From the NCBI GenBank assembly GCA_009760855.2, contig WPIO01000064.1, forward strand, positions 1,875,501-1,939,500: 64,000 bases of DNA, read 5' to 3'. A program made the position numbers and the translations under genes. A model generated the notes under the pieces. That model was not told the DNA's origin. It saw only the letters and a list, made by a program, of their open reading frames with translations, and did no database searches. Positions 1-10,564 of this stretch are shown piece after piece; position 1 is the stretch's first letter; each line of letters opens with the position of its first letter. Origin of the DNA: Cristatella mucedo. Taxonomy: Eukaryota; Bryozoa; Phylactolaemata; Cristatellidae.

Positions 1-619
1 ATGTTTTGTTTGGTGTTGGCGAAAATTAAGAATTTTTTTTCTGTCGTCTGCAGGTAGCTGCAGACTCTTCGGTCACAGAGTAAGCCGTGCCATCGCTCGC
101 TATTAGCAAGCTGAAGATAGATAGTCTAGTAAAGACTGTCAGACGGCGGTTTTTAATAGCAGCGGGCAGTTTTTGCCATTTGTTTATGACCTTCAAAACC
201 AACAGCTCATTCCTCTGGAAGTGCTACTATCTATCAAGCTTTCGTCTCACTATTACCGCGCCTGTAGTCTGCAATAGCTGCTGCGAGTGCGAGCTTGTGG
301 CGAGTGGTCAGACTGGCCAAAGGCTGCTTCGGTGAGGCTCCTACTGCGTGCGTGTGTGCTAGCTACTCTATTTATTGAATTACTGCCTCGGTAATAAAAA
401 TTAAAAAACTCTTTCGACACTTGAATCTCTGGCTTCACCTCTAACCGGTGCGTGCCACACCTGCGCAGCATATCGTGAGTTGTGCTACATGCTCTGTACT
501 CTGAGATCTTGGATCGTATCCTCACAGCGGTAGGACTTTTCGTTGGTCCACGAGACCGTGCCGGAACCGTCGATCAGTTTTCTTTTGTGGAGCTCGTGGC
601 AAGACTATTTTTTTATAAA

Positions 620-735
620 TAATATTCTTAACAATATAACAATAATACTACGTGTGCACAGCACCCTCAGAGACCGCAGAAAACTTCACTTCTCTTCCCA
701 GGCCTTGACACGTACGGCAAAGGAAGCGTGATCGA
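620..735 (-). repeat. Decayed LINE-A 3'-tail fragment
   Basis: This has an AT-rich trinucleotide-like start, then GCACCCTCAGAGACC and a weak match to the rest of the LINE-A 3' hairpin on the minus strand. It is very degraded. A better copy of the same tail begins 50 bp downstream. Confidence 0.4.
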
Positions 736-783
736 AATGATTGGCGGTAGAATGTCAACAGCTCAGTGTCAACAAGCGTAACA

Positions 784-1082
784 ATAACAATAATAATAAT
801 AATAATGCACTCGATAGAGCGCCCTCAGAGACCTTAATCTCTTTCTAGGCGCTTTACATTTGCTGCAAAGGGAATGCAATTTAATGGTGAGTAAAATCAT
901 GCTTGAAAAAAAATGAATAACATGGTTAGGGGTGACATGCACAGGGCATAACATTTTTAGAGGTGACGTGCACAGGGTCAGCGTGCAAACATAGTTAGCA
1001 GCAGCATGCGCCTAGTCAGCACGCATAAGCACACAGAGGACGAATCGCACTGACCCACTAAATACTGTGATAAATTGATGCG
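784..1082 (-). mobile_element. LINE-A (L2-like) 3' UTR fragment
   Basis: On the plus strand it starts with (AAT)n and GCACTCGATAGAGCGCCC, then the LINE-A hairpin and about 250 bp of the 3' UTR (ACATGGTTAGGGGTGACATG, GCACAGGGTCAGC repeats, GACCCACTAAAT). The element reads on the minus strand and is truncated before the coding region. Confidence 0.85.
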
Positions 1083-1244
1083 TTGCGAGATGCAGTGCAT
1101 TGCGTTCATTTTTTCTGATCCGGTCGAGTATTACACAGAGTATGCATGTATCATTCACGCTGTTCAATAAAATCTAAATAATCCTCGGAAAATCATCGTT
1201 CGCGTCACGGTGCCGCCATTTCTCTCGATATGTGTCGTTCCTTG

Positions 1245-1815
1245 CAATCAGGCGCTCGAAGTTGGTGCAAAACTCTGCGAATAGGCTCATCTGTCACGAG
1301 GGTTGCCATTGCCACGTCGTACCACTTCTCGGCAGCCTGCACTAGCTCCCAGTCAACAAGCGCATCGACTTCAAGGTTCTGTCACTTACTTTTAGGTCCC
1401 TTCATTCTCTGGCTCCAGCCTACCTATCCGGACTACTCCAGCACCAGGCGAAGAATCATACAACCCGCTGTTCTGACCCGAACCGTATAGCCGCACCTCG
1501 TATGAACCTCAAAACCGTCGGAGACCGTGCCTTTAGTTCCTATGCTCCCAAAACCTGGAACGCACTGCCGACGCATGTCCTCCGGCATGACGACATTTAA
1601 AAAGAAGCTTAAAACGCACCTTTTTATCACCTCATTTGGTGGGTTTTTGTGGTTCGTCCTTCGTGTGCATGTACCTATTTCCACTATGCCTGCTGCTTGC
1701 GGATGCTATCATCAAACGTTTGGTAATGCTTTGTATGAAGCATCTGTAAAGCGCCTCCGGAGAGATTGAGTTCTCTGGGGGCGCTGTGAAAATATACTAC
1801 CGTTATCATTATTTT
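1245..1815 (+). mobile_element. LINE-A fragment, ORF C-terminal end plus tail (frameshifted)
   Basis: The plus strand carries the decayed C-terminal coding region of the LINE-A ORF (cognates of [28 protein letters not shown] and [10 protein letters not shown]) in several frames, then the 3' UTR and a hairpin ending GCGCCTCCGG...GGGGCGCT at about 1755-1790. Multiple stops make it non-coding. Confidence 0.8.
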
Positions 1816-4800
1816 TAATTGTTTAAACTGCGCGCGTCCTGGCTGTGCTGGAGCACCGAGAAGTGCGGCTCTACCGGGAACAGGTTGCCGTCATCAGTAA
1901 GCAGGTCCGCCCCGCGGAATCGACGCGACGTCGAACTCGGATGCGTCCTCCGCGTCTGGCTCGTCCTCGTCGGGTTCTTCTTCGGACCCACGACGAACAG
2001 CGCCCGCGAGCACAGTATGGCGGGCGAGCCGCCGCAGGTCGCAGACTTCGCGCGGAGGCTGAAGCGGCGCGCGGAGCCGGCGCGCGTCGTCGGCTCCCGG
2101 CCAATCAGCCTCCGGCCAATAACTTAGAAGCACAATGTATCTGAGATTTTCGTATTAAACGTGTATAGTTGATTTTGGCGGCTTTATCATACCGTGTATT
2201 TTACAGCTCTGTATTATTATGTAGGTTCTGTACATGCAGAACATTAGGCAAGACGTCGACTGACAGGGCTCCGAAAAAAGACGTTCAACTCGGAAATGGC
2301 GTCGCCTGGCCACCGATCGGCTCAATTCTTTCTCGCAGTGAATAAACTCATTCCATTCACTGTTTGCATACCAATCAATCGACAGTTCGACCGCGGCAGA
2401 GGGTCGCGTCCGCATGGCGCCTCCCGGTGCGTTCTATCTCTTCCCTGTCGCTCGCTCGCTTCCTTCCTTCCGGTGCGCACCGTTTGGCCCTGAGATTGCA
2501 CCAGAATCGACCGCGACGGTGCGTGCGTGCGTGCGTGGTGAAGGACTCTTAGTCCTTGATGGATTTACCCGCCGGCTGCCTCGGAGCTCATTGATAACTT
2601 TCTCGGAGCCGGAAAGAGGTTTCCGCTCAAGCAAGGAAACGAGGCCGTTTGATCTCTGGTGCAGAGTAGTGGATAAACCAGCTAAACTCGCCGAGCCTCC
2701 AATGAACCCGTATCAAATCAAAGTACATATGGTTTATTGAAGGCTGCGTGAACTTGATTCGCCAGCAGCGTCACCATTGCCACCGCACTGGCATTCCAAG
2801 ATACCCACGCTGGTCGCGATGAATTGCACCGAGTGGGTCGCCGAGAGGCCGCAGCACCAAATCGAGCACTCTCTGGCCTTTGGTCAGCCGCACGCTTCCA
2901 CTGGATGTCGTGTCTAATTTTTGCTTTGACAATCTGAAAACGGGCCCTTCCTGTGGCCGATAATGGCAGCGGCCGTGCACCGCGAACGTAACGGGCGAGC
3001 AAGCGACCGAGCTTCCTCCGCGCGGCGGCGCAGGCCGCCACCGACCAAGCGACTGTGTCGAGAACGCGCGCGCGCACGCGCGCGCGGAAAAAAAAGCTCC
3101 GCGGTCGAAGCAACGTCTCATCCGCGTAACGAAAAAAGAAATATCTGCGCGCTCGATCAAGAGCGGCTGGCAATGAATGGTTCGACCGCGTTGGGGCGGC
3201 GCAAGGCTGCCGCGCCGAGGCTCCGACTGCGAGGCTGCCAGCCGGAAAACTCATCAGCCGCGTCAGGCTCGCCGTAGTCCTTCCTGCCCGCATCCCTAGG
3301 AGCGCCGAGCCGCGGGCGCTTCAGACGAACCTATTTGCAACGCCTGCGGCAGGTGCACGACATTTTTCTCAAATTAATCGCCGACTCCATTAGCAAGCGC
3401 CACCGCCGCCTCCGCCGCCTCCGCCGCCGCCGCCGCCGTGACCTGCGTGTCCTGGGCAGCTTTCTTCTCCGCCACCGTCGGCCACGCTCTCCGTACGCGT
3501 GCGCCTGACTCTTGAGCCAGATATCGCGGTCAGCCCGAAGCTGGAGGAGTAGACGCATTCAAATCAATGCATGGCGGCTTTCGGCCCATCAAAACAATCG
3601 CCACCACGTCGGAGTATTCCAACGTTAAAGGAGCGAACGGTGGATCTGCGCAGCGTTCGCCGACGATTCTGGGCGCTCTGCGTGCAAAAGTAGGCGGAAA
3701 GAGGTACAGCCGTTCTTGTGGCGCTACGAATTTTTTTTACCATTATCGACACCATTCTTTTTCAATATTATTTCCCCAAGGCTCATTAAATTTAAGTTCC
3801 GGACCACCCAGCTGTGCCCGAATGTCGGCGCGAGCGCCCGCAATACGCAAAAGCACACACAAGACGGGCAAGCGGGCCGACGAACTCCTTTCGAAAGACT
3901 TTCGTCTGTAGACGTTTAACGTTGGTAACGTGCGGCCGCCGCTGGCTCTCCAAACTCCCAGGTACGGCTCGCTGTACCGAACGTTCGCCTCTCATTCGCT
4001 TCCCGGTCGAATCGCGGGCGCCGAGCGGCTATTCGCATACGGTCGAAAAGAGTGAAAATGGACTCGGCATCGGCACAGAACGTCGCGCGCGCGTCACGCG
4101 GGCGGACGAGGGAGCACGCGAGCGAGTGGCTTCCGTCGCGCTCGACTACTCGAGTGCGCGCACGGGCGGCTACATGGCGACGTTCTTCCTGCGCGAGAAT
4201 GAGTCACATTCGGCTTAGGGAAGCTAGTGGCGGGCACTGAACAGTTAACACTGCCGCCTTTAAAAGGGCCGCGGCATCGACGCGGCCGGGGCGGCGAGGA
4301 CGGCGCCGACGCGCCGCGACTTCTTTTGAAAATATTCACAACCACGCCCCTGCGCGAGAGCACTTTTGTACATTTTGCGCACGTCGCTTGAGCCGTCGCG
4401 CGAGCCGAGGCTGCTTGCGATGCGACCGAAAAAGATGCACCCCATTTCTCAGCGGCTCGCAGCGAGACGGGGCCGAGACGACAGCTCGAATTGATCCGCG
4501 AGCGGGCGGCGGCGCCTACCGTCTAGTCGGCGGCCCCTTTCCCCTCTCGATGAGCGAATTTAGAGGAGCGCGAGCGGCGACGACCGAGCCCTGCAATTCG
4601 CTTCCGGATGTGCTCAAGCAGGTGCTCAGCAGGGAGCGACCGGCGCGCACTCGCGGAGGATTAGCGCGAAGGAGTGCCCGCTTGCGAGAGCCGCGGCCGC
4701 GATCGGCGCGATCGGCCGCTGCGATGGTGGCGCCGATGCCGCGGCTCCTCCGCGCGCGCCTGCGGCTCGGAACGCAGTACCGCCCTCTCCGCCCCGTCCT

Positions 4801-6400
4801 GTCCACCACCAACCCCCCCCTCCCCCGGTGGATGGCGTGCCGCTGCGTACCTTTGCGGCTAGGCCTAAAAAAAGAACTCGCGACCCGCGGCGAAGTCGCG
4901 GCGTGAAAAATCACGCGCGAGCACCGCCGCCGCCGCCGCCGCAACTTTCCAGTGCGGAAACCGACCAGCAATAGACGCAAGCCACAGTCCACACGATCGA
5001 GCAAAAAACAAAGCACCGAGCACGCGCCAAGATACACCGTGCAAGCAAGCTAGGAAACTAAGTACGCGCAGGCGCGGTGGCGGCGCACGTGGGAGATCGA
5101 GCGGCGGCGGCGGCGCCTTTGCAAAAAAAATTAAGCTTTGCAAGTGGATGATTCAAACGTCGCTTCGAGTTGGCTGTGGCTCGACTTGCGACAGTTCATC
5201 GCTAGCAAGTTTGGCCTGTCGCACTGCGAGCATCGGACCATCTTGCGCCGTCGCAATGTCGGCTGCTCAAGTTTGTAGAGTCGGACGCTGGGGCCGAGCG
5301 TCGGACGACAAAGCGTCGCTCGGCCGTTTTGCCGCGCTAGTCCGAGGTTGCTCCAGCGCCGCCAAAGAGCTCATCGCGCCGACGTATTCGGCCGGCGCCA
5401 GCGAAGTAGACGCAGACAGTCGTCACTTGAGACGTGCGTTGCCTGCTGTTCTCCCCGAATTAAGAAAAAGTGCGTGCGTGCGAACGACTCATAGATCCGA
5501 GCTCAATTGCGGCCGCGTGCGGCCATTTCGCGGACGGACGCGAGGCATGAGCGGACGACGGCAATTTTGTATGATTCTAACAGAACCTCGGAGCAGTTGC
5601 AGGGACGGAAATTGGAGAGGGTGGAGCTGCAGTAAAACAAAAACGAATCGCTACTTAATACGCCACATGTTTCTCGCGGCGCCGCTGTCATATCTAGAAC
5701 GTCTCCCAGTGGGGCAGAATGAAAAGAGTCGTCCGCTGACTAAGGTAACGGCGACAGCTTCCACAGCCACCGCTGTTTGGCATTCCGAAGAAGACTTGCG
5801 ATCGCTTGCCAACGTCCCACACCCTGGCGCTCTCACGCGACTGACCAGCAGCGGCCGCCGCAGGGCTGCAGCGAATCCGCAACGCAGATGTTGAAGTCGC
5901 CGCATATTATTAGCATAATTGAACTGCGGTTGAAAGCGCCATCCTGATCCTACTGATGTTCACCTGATGAAAGACTTAGGAGTCCGAAGCCGGCCGAGCC
6001 ACGTTTGATGCGGGGGGGGGGTGGGGTGGGGGCGAGGGCCGGGGTGCAGCAAGCAACGATCGCTGCTTACTCGCTGCTCGACGCTAGCTACGATCGTTGG
6101 CGCCACTAGCGATCTGCTCCTCGCGACGGAAAAAGAAAGCCTTGCGATTGCCTTGCTCTCGTTCGCTTCGGCGGCGGCTTCGAGAAACGCGCACGGCGCG
6201 GCGCTTAGAGGGAGCGCTACGCAGCATGTATGATTAGCATTAGCTCGCAGCTACGAACGCAGCCACCAGGCACCGCCCAGTAGCCTGGCCCCAGCTGCGT
6301 TCTAAGAGCGCCGGCGGCAGAAGGTAGTCAAGCGACCTTTGCAGCTTAACTAAATAGCTAATCGTAGTAGCAGCGACAGTCTTCAGCTTTGACGTATTCA
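1816..6400. other. GC-rich, CpG-rich unique region with no supported gene
   Basis: This stretch is strongly GC-rich (especially 1850-2130, 2950-3280, 4050-5130) with many open frames on both strands. None shows a recognisable domain or credible splice structure. It contains a (CCG)n tract near 3401-3438, (GCC)n near 4923-4942, a CG-rich alternating run near 3065-3090 and a G-run near 6011. It could be a CpG-island region of a gene whose exons I cannot identify. Confidence 0.5.
3401..3438. repeat. (CCG)n triplet tract
   Basis: This is nearly pure CCG/CCT trinucleotide repeat in the GC-rich block. The long arginine run it gives in one minus-strand frame is a by-product of the repeat. Confidence 0.9.
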
Positions 6401-6407
6401 GCCATAA

Positions 6408-6488
6408 AAAAATACTAGCTGATTTAACAGCCTCTTTTGTTTAGTGACGGAAGAGCCTTTACGGCTATCACCAACGCTTGCATCAAAG
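6408..6488 (-). mobile_element. SINE-A 3' half (truncated)
   Basis: This matches the 3' half of SINE-A on the minus strand (plus-strand motifs AGCTGATTTAACAGCCTC, GCCTTTACGGCTATCACC, GCTTGCA). The tRNA-like 5' half is missing, and the sequence runs into the adjoining CATG/TG microsatellite. Confidence 0.75.
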
Positions 6489-6492
6489 AGAC

Positions 6493-6524
6493 CATGCATG
6501 CATGCATGCATGTATATACATATT

Positions 6525-6618
<94 letters not shown>

Positions 6619-6675
6619 CATGTATGTGTGTGTGTGTGTATGTGTGTATGTACGTACGTACGTATGTATGCATAT
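6493..6675. repeat. Compound microsatellite (CATG)n(TA)n(TG)n(TATG)n
   Basis: This is a run of CATG units, TA dinucleotides, about 60 bases of nearly pure TG, then TATG/TACG units. Frames through it give Cys-Val or His-Thr runs and are not genes. Confidence 0.97.
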
Positions 6676-7281
6676 TCATCCACAAAGCGAGAAACGCACT
6701 CCAAGCTGCGGCCACTCACAGTCTGCCTTCGCGATCGCATAAAGGGGGGCACGAAAATAGCGCCTCGACTATTTTATTTACGACTAGGCTCGCAATTATT
6801 TCACCGCATAGTACTGAACTTGCATCCAGTTTCCAGCCGTAAGCAGCTTTTGAAACTGTCTTCTCGCCAGAAACTGGCTGCCGGCTGTAGCTATTCGGCT
6901 AAAACTTTAACGTTGCATTGTGGCCATTTTCTTCCTGTCGTTTCTCGCACCCGGCGCTCGGGCAAACTGGCATGGCGAGAATTGCTAGTTCAGTTTAATT
7001 TCAATGCGCGCTGCTCGGAGACGTCGTTCGCTCTTCAGTAAGGCTGACTGTGCGCCATTTTCCGGGGGTGCCGCATTCGTATTCGTGGGTGTCGAGGACC
7101 TGCGCTACCATCGGTCGGCGACCGCGGCGCCGGTTAGATTCGGCTCGCGATCACATTCGGGCACTCGTTCGATAATCCTTCACGAATCGATCCAAAAATC
7201 AACATTGGTCGCAGCTCCGAAACTGTTCGCCCACCCGATCTAAAATATGAAATGGTGGCAGCCGGTCGTTGCTCTTATAAG

Positions 7282-7330
<49 letters not shown>

Positions 7331-8117
7331 CTCGTAGGGGAGAACTAGGTGGCGCCGCCGGCGCAGGACCAGGCTTGACCAGTGCTAGGCGCCGCTAAGC
7401 AACTTGCGCTGAATTTCAGCGACGCAGGAGATAAGCGGTGCGGCCTTCAGCGCTCTCTAATATGTGCGCACGTCACCTGCACGGTACATCCGTTAGAAGC
7501 GTCCGTTGACCTAGCTATCGCGCTTCGTTTTCCGGACATCCATCTTTTTTTGGGCATCTGCTCCGGAGACACGAAACGCAACGATTTATGAAGCGCCCCC
7601 TTTAAGTAACGGGCAAACGTGCGATAAACGCATAGAAGCAAAATATTTACGTGATTATTGCTGCGCGTCGGGTTAGCCCGACTTGCCCAGCCACCATCCC
7701 CTTTCGGCCGAGAACGTCGGACCCAATTTTGAGCACCCTCAGCGGATCGTAGGTGAGAGTGGCGGCCTCTCTGGCCCGGTTAGTCATTCTGAAATACTGA
7801 GCCGTCTTTAACTGTGCGCGATTGCTCGCACAAAACTAAATAAGGTGTGCTTTTTAAAGTGTGAATAAAATTGAGTAAGCGATAGCTGGCTGATTCAGCA
7901 GCCCCTTTAACCTAGAAACTAGGAGGCAGCTTAGCAGCTCGATCACTCCTGCTTACAGCTGGCAGTAAAGAACTGCCTGCAGTCCGACTTTAATCCACGA
8001 CGCGTGTAGTAGAGTGCACCTTATGCACCTTATGTACCTTTGCTACCGTAAAGAGGACCTTACTGTTCGGCTGAGATCCGGCTAGAGCGGAACGCTATGC
8101 GCAGGCCGCTTTCAGCG
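6676..8117. other. Unique sequence, no gene seen
   Basis: Mixed composition with short open frames only and no recognised domain. It holds a (TA)n tract at about 7282-7318. Confidence 0.5.
7282..7318. repeat. (TA)n microsatellite
   Basis: Uninterrupted TA dinucleotides followed by TTTATATTTATATA. Confidence 0.95.
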
Positions 8118-9200
8118 TTAGTAATAATAATAATGATAATGCACTTGATAAAGCGCCCTCAGAGAACTCGATCTCTTTCTAGACGCTTTGCATTTGCTGC
8201 AAAGGGAAATGCAATTGAATGATGAGTAATATCATGCTTGATCAACAAACAACAAGAATAACATGGTTAGGAATGACACGCACAGGGTCAGCATGCAAGT
8301 GTGGTTAGTGGCAACATGCACAGTGTCAGCAGGCATAAGCACATAAAGGACGAATCACAGGGACCCACTAAATGATGTGATAAATAGATGTCTTTTTAGT
8401 TTCTTTCTAAATGTGGTCAAGTCAGGAGATGTCGTCACTCAAGACGGGAGGTTCCAGGCTTTGGGAGCATACGAACCAAAGGCACGGCCTCCAAAGGATT
8501 TGAGGTTTGTACGAGGTATAGGTAAGCAATGAGATGCCGAAAATCTGTTGGTACTATGCTTAGCTTGGTTAGGGGAATAGCTCCGATAGGCAGGCTGGAG
8601 CCAAAGAATGAAGTGACCTAAAAGTGAGTGGCAAAACCTTGAAGTCAATTCGTTGCTTGACTGGTAGCCAGTGCAGGTCGGCGAGAAGTGGTGTGATGTG
8701 GCAACTGCGACGCTCACGACAGACCAGCTTAGCCGAGGAGTTTTGCACCAGCTGCAATCGCTTGATCGCACATGCCGTTAGGCTAGTAAGCAGTGAGTTG
8801 CAGAAGTCAAGACGGGATATCACCAATGCCTGGACCAATTTAGATGTTTATACCTGTCGAAACAAGTACAAATTTTAGCAATTCTATGTAGCTGAAAGTA
8901 GGCAGACTTGACTGTGGAGCTGATGTAGTCGTCTAATAAAAGGTCACTTTGGAATAGGACACCTAGATTTCGTGCAGATTCAATCGGAAATATGCTGGCA
9001 GAGCCGATTGTGAGCGTTAGCCTTTCCGATTTCTGAATGACGCTTGGTTTGCCCACAGCTTTTAAGTTGGTTTCATCATCATTCAATTTTAGAAAGTTTG
9101 CTGCCATCCGTGTGCGGATGTTATCAGTACATGCAGCAAGAGAGATGAGAGAATTCGATGGCATATCCACTTTATTTAGTTTATCTACACTTAAGATGCG
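8118..9200 (-). mobile_element. LINE-A (L2-like), 5'-truncated copy with broken ORF
   Basis: The plus strand opens with (TAA)n and the LINE-A hairpin, then about 230 bp of 3' UTR. The coding part, read on the minus strand, covers the C-terminal third of the reverse-transcriptase ORF, including [20 protein letters not shown] and the upstream FLKLNDDETN segment. Frameshifts split it between frames. The RT catalytic motifs are lost with the 5' end. Confidence 0.9.
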
Positions 9201-9215
9201 TAAGGTTTGCTTAGG

Positions 9216-9297
9216 TTATAATAATAATAATGCACTTGATAAAGCGCCCTCAGAGAACTTAATCTCTCTCTAGGCGCTTTACATTTGCTGCAAAGGT
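9216..9297 (-). repeat. LINE-A 3' tail only
   Basis: About 80 bp: (AAT)n, then GCACTTGATAAAGCGCCC, the hairpin and TTTGCTGCAAAGG. It is an extremely short insertion lying just upstream of the previous truncated copy in the same orientation. Confidence 0.85.
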
Positions 9298-9527
9298 AGT
9301 CCGTAAGTCCATCACAGTCACTGACGTCACGTTTATTATTCAGTCCTATCCGTGATTTTTATAGTAAGATTATGACGAAAGATTAAGGATGATTTTCCAA
9401 ATTCTGGAGAAGTGGGCAGACGATTTCTAAATTACATCCGTGGCTGCATAATGCACTCTGATAGTTGACATTGAACATTGAAATGCTAGAATTTCGCATG
9501 GCTGTGAAGTTGAAAGGGTTCTCCTGG

Positions 9528-9675
9528 GCCGTAAGGTAGACTACTGGCTCTTCACGACCGAGGTCATGGGTTCGAATCATGCAGTTGGGCGATCCTGTAT
9601 TGTCATCTGCAAGGGGTGGTGAAAACCGTTAAGGCTCTCACATCGCTATACAAATGAGGCTACTAAATCAACTAA
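9528..9675 (+). mobile_element. SINE-A (tRNA-derived)
   Basis: A diverged SINE-A with a B-box-like GGGTTCGAATCATG, then GGGCGATCC, GCAAGGGGTGGTG, AAGGCTCTC and the tail AATGAGGCTACTAAATCAAC. Pol III promoter boxes are inferred from tRNA similarity. Confidence 0.85.
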
Positions 9676-10526
9676 GATTTGTTTGAAAGGGTGGCCATGG
9701 CGTGCCAGCAGCTTGTGCTCTCAACATTACGACTTCCTCTGCCCGCCACCCAAAGTGACGACTTGCAGTGCTTCCCAGCTTCCAGTGCTTCCGCTTGAAC
9801 CGGCTGAGAAGACGTATTGGAAACCTGCCCGAGTGAGGGCGACCGACCGGAAGTTGGGCTGCGCCAGCCTTTTGCAAGCGACAGTCGCGCACAGATAGAA
9901 TCTGCCGTGATCCTTCACCGCGGCTAGCAATATAGTTAATAAAAATTTTAAAATGGTCAGCACGTCTGTACGTTCGCTGCACGAAACTCGATGCTGATTC
10001 GCTACCCGGCGTTGACGAATATATCTAATAAAATTAGATCAACACTCTTTTTATAAGAAAACTAGTATACATGTCTATAAACGTAAAATTATGTAATATA
10101 ATAGTAAATTTATAATAGCAAATTTATAGTAAAAATTGTTTGGAAAATTTTTCACTTTCACTTGTAAGCGGATTGTACTCCACTAACTAAGAACGCTATC
10201 AACTTACAAGCTTGGCAATCAGTGGGGTGGGCTCACCAGTTAGGTCAGCAGACATTCACACCCACCTTCCAAACCAATGTTGAAGTTGTCTGTGACATTT
10301 CACGGGCGCGAGCTAGTAATTCAGGAACCGCTCATAAAGTTTTGGACTTTTATAATCTGGCCAACATAGCGTGCCGAATTATCCGCCTCGCGTCAGCAAA
10401 GTGAATGGGATGCCGCGGCACCCAGAGGACGCCCAGATCTCGAAGGCGATTTTCGAACGCAGGTGCTTCACTTCCTTCACAGGCGCATCGACTGTGAGGA
10501 TACGTCATGTCAATTAGACCGCAGGA
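9676..10526. other. Unique sequence, no gene seen
   Basis: Mixed sequence with an AT-rich core (10015-10160). No open frame with recognisable homology. A 35-bp minus-strand scrap of the SINE-A 3' tail (GATTAGCTAATTTAATAGCC) lies at about 10525-10560, next to the LINE-B end. Confidence 0.5.
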
Positions 10527-10564
10527 TTAGCTAATTTAATAGCCTCGTTCGTATAGCGGCAGAA

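Noticed and set aside
1-620. Possible gene in the first 600 bases
   Set aside because: Only short overlapping frames with no recognisable residues or splice context.
5148-5894. 248-codon open frame on the plus strand
   Set aside because: It lies in GC-rich DNA where stop codons are rare, overlaps minus-strand frames, and shows no recognisable domain or family motif.
6437-7041. Cys-Val and His-Thr repeat frames
   Set aside because: Translation of the TG/TATG microsatellite in several frames.
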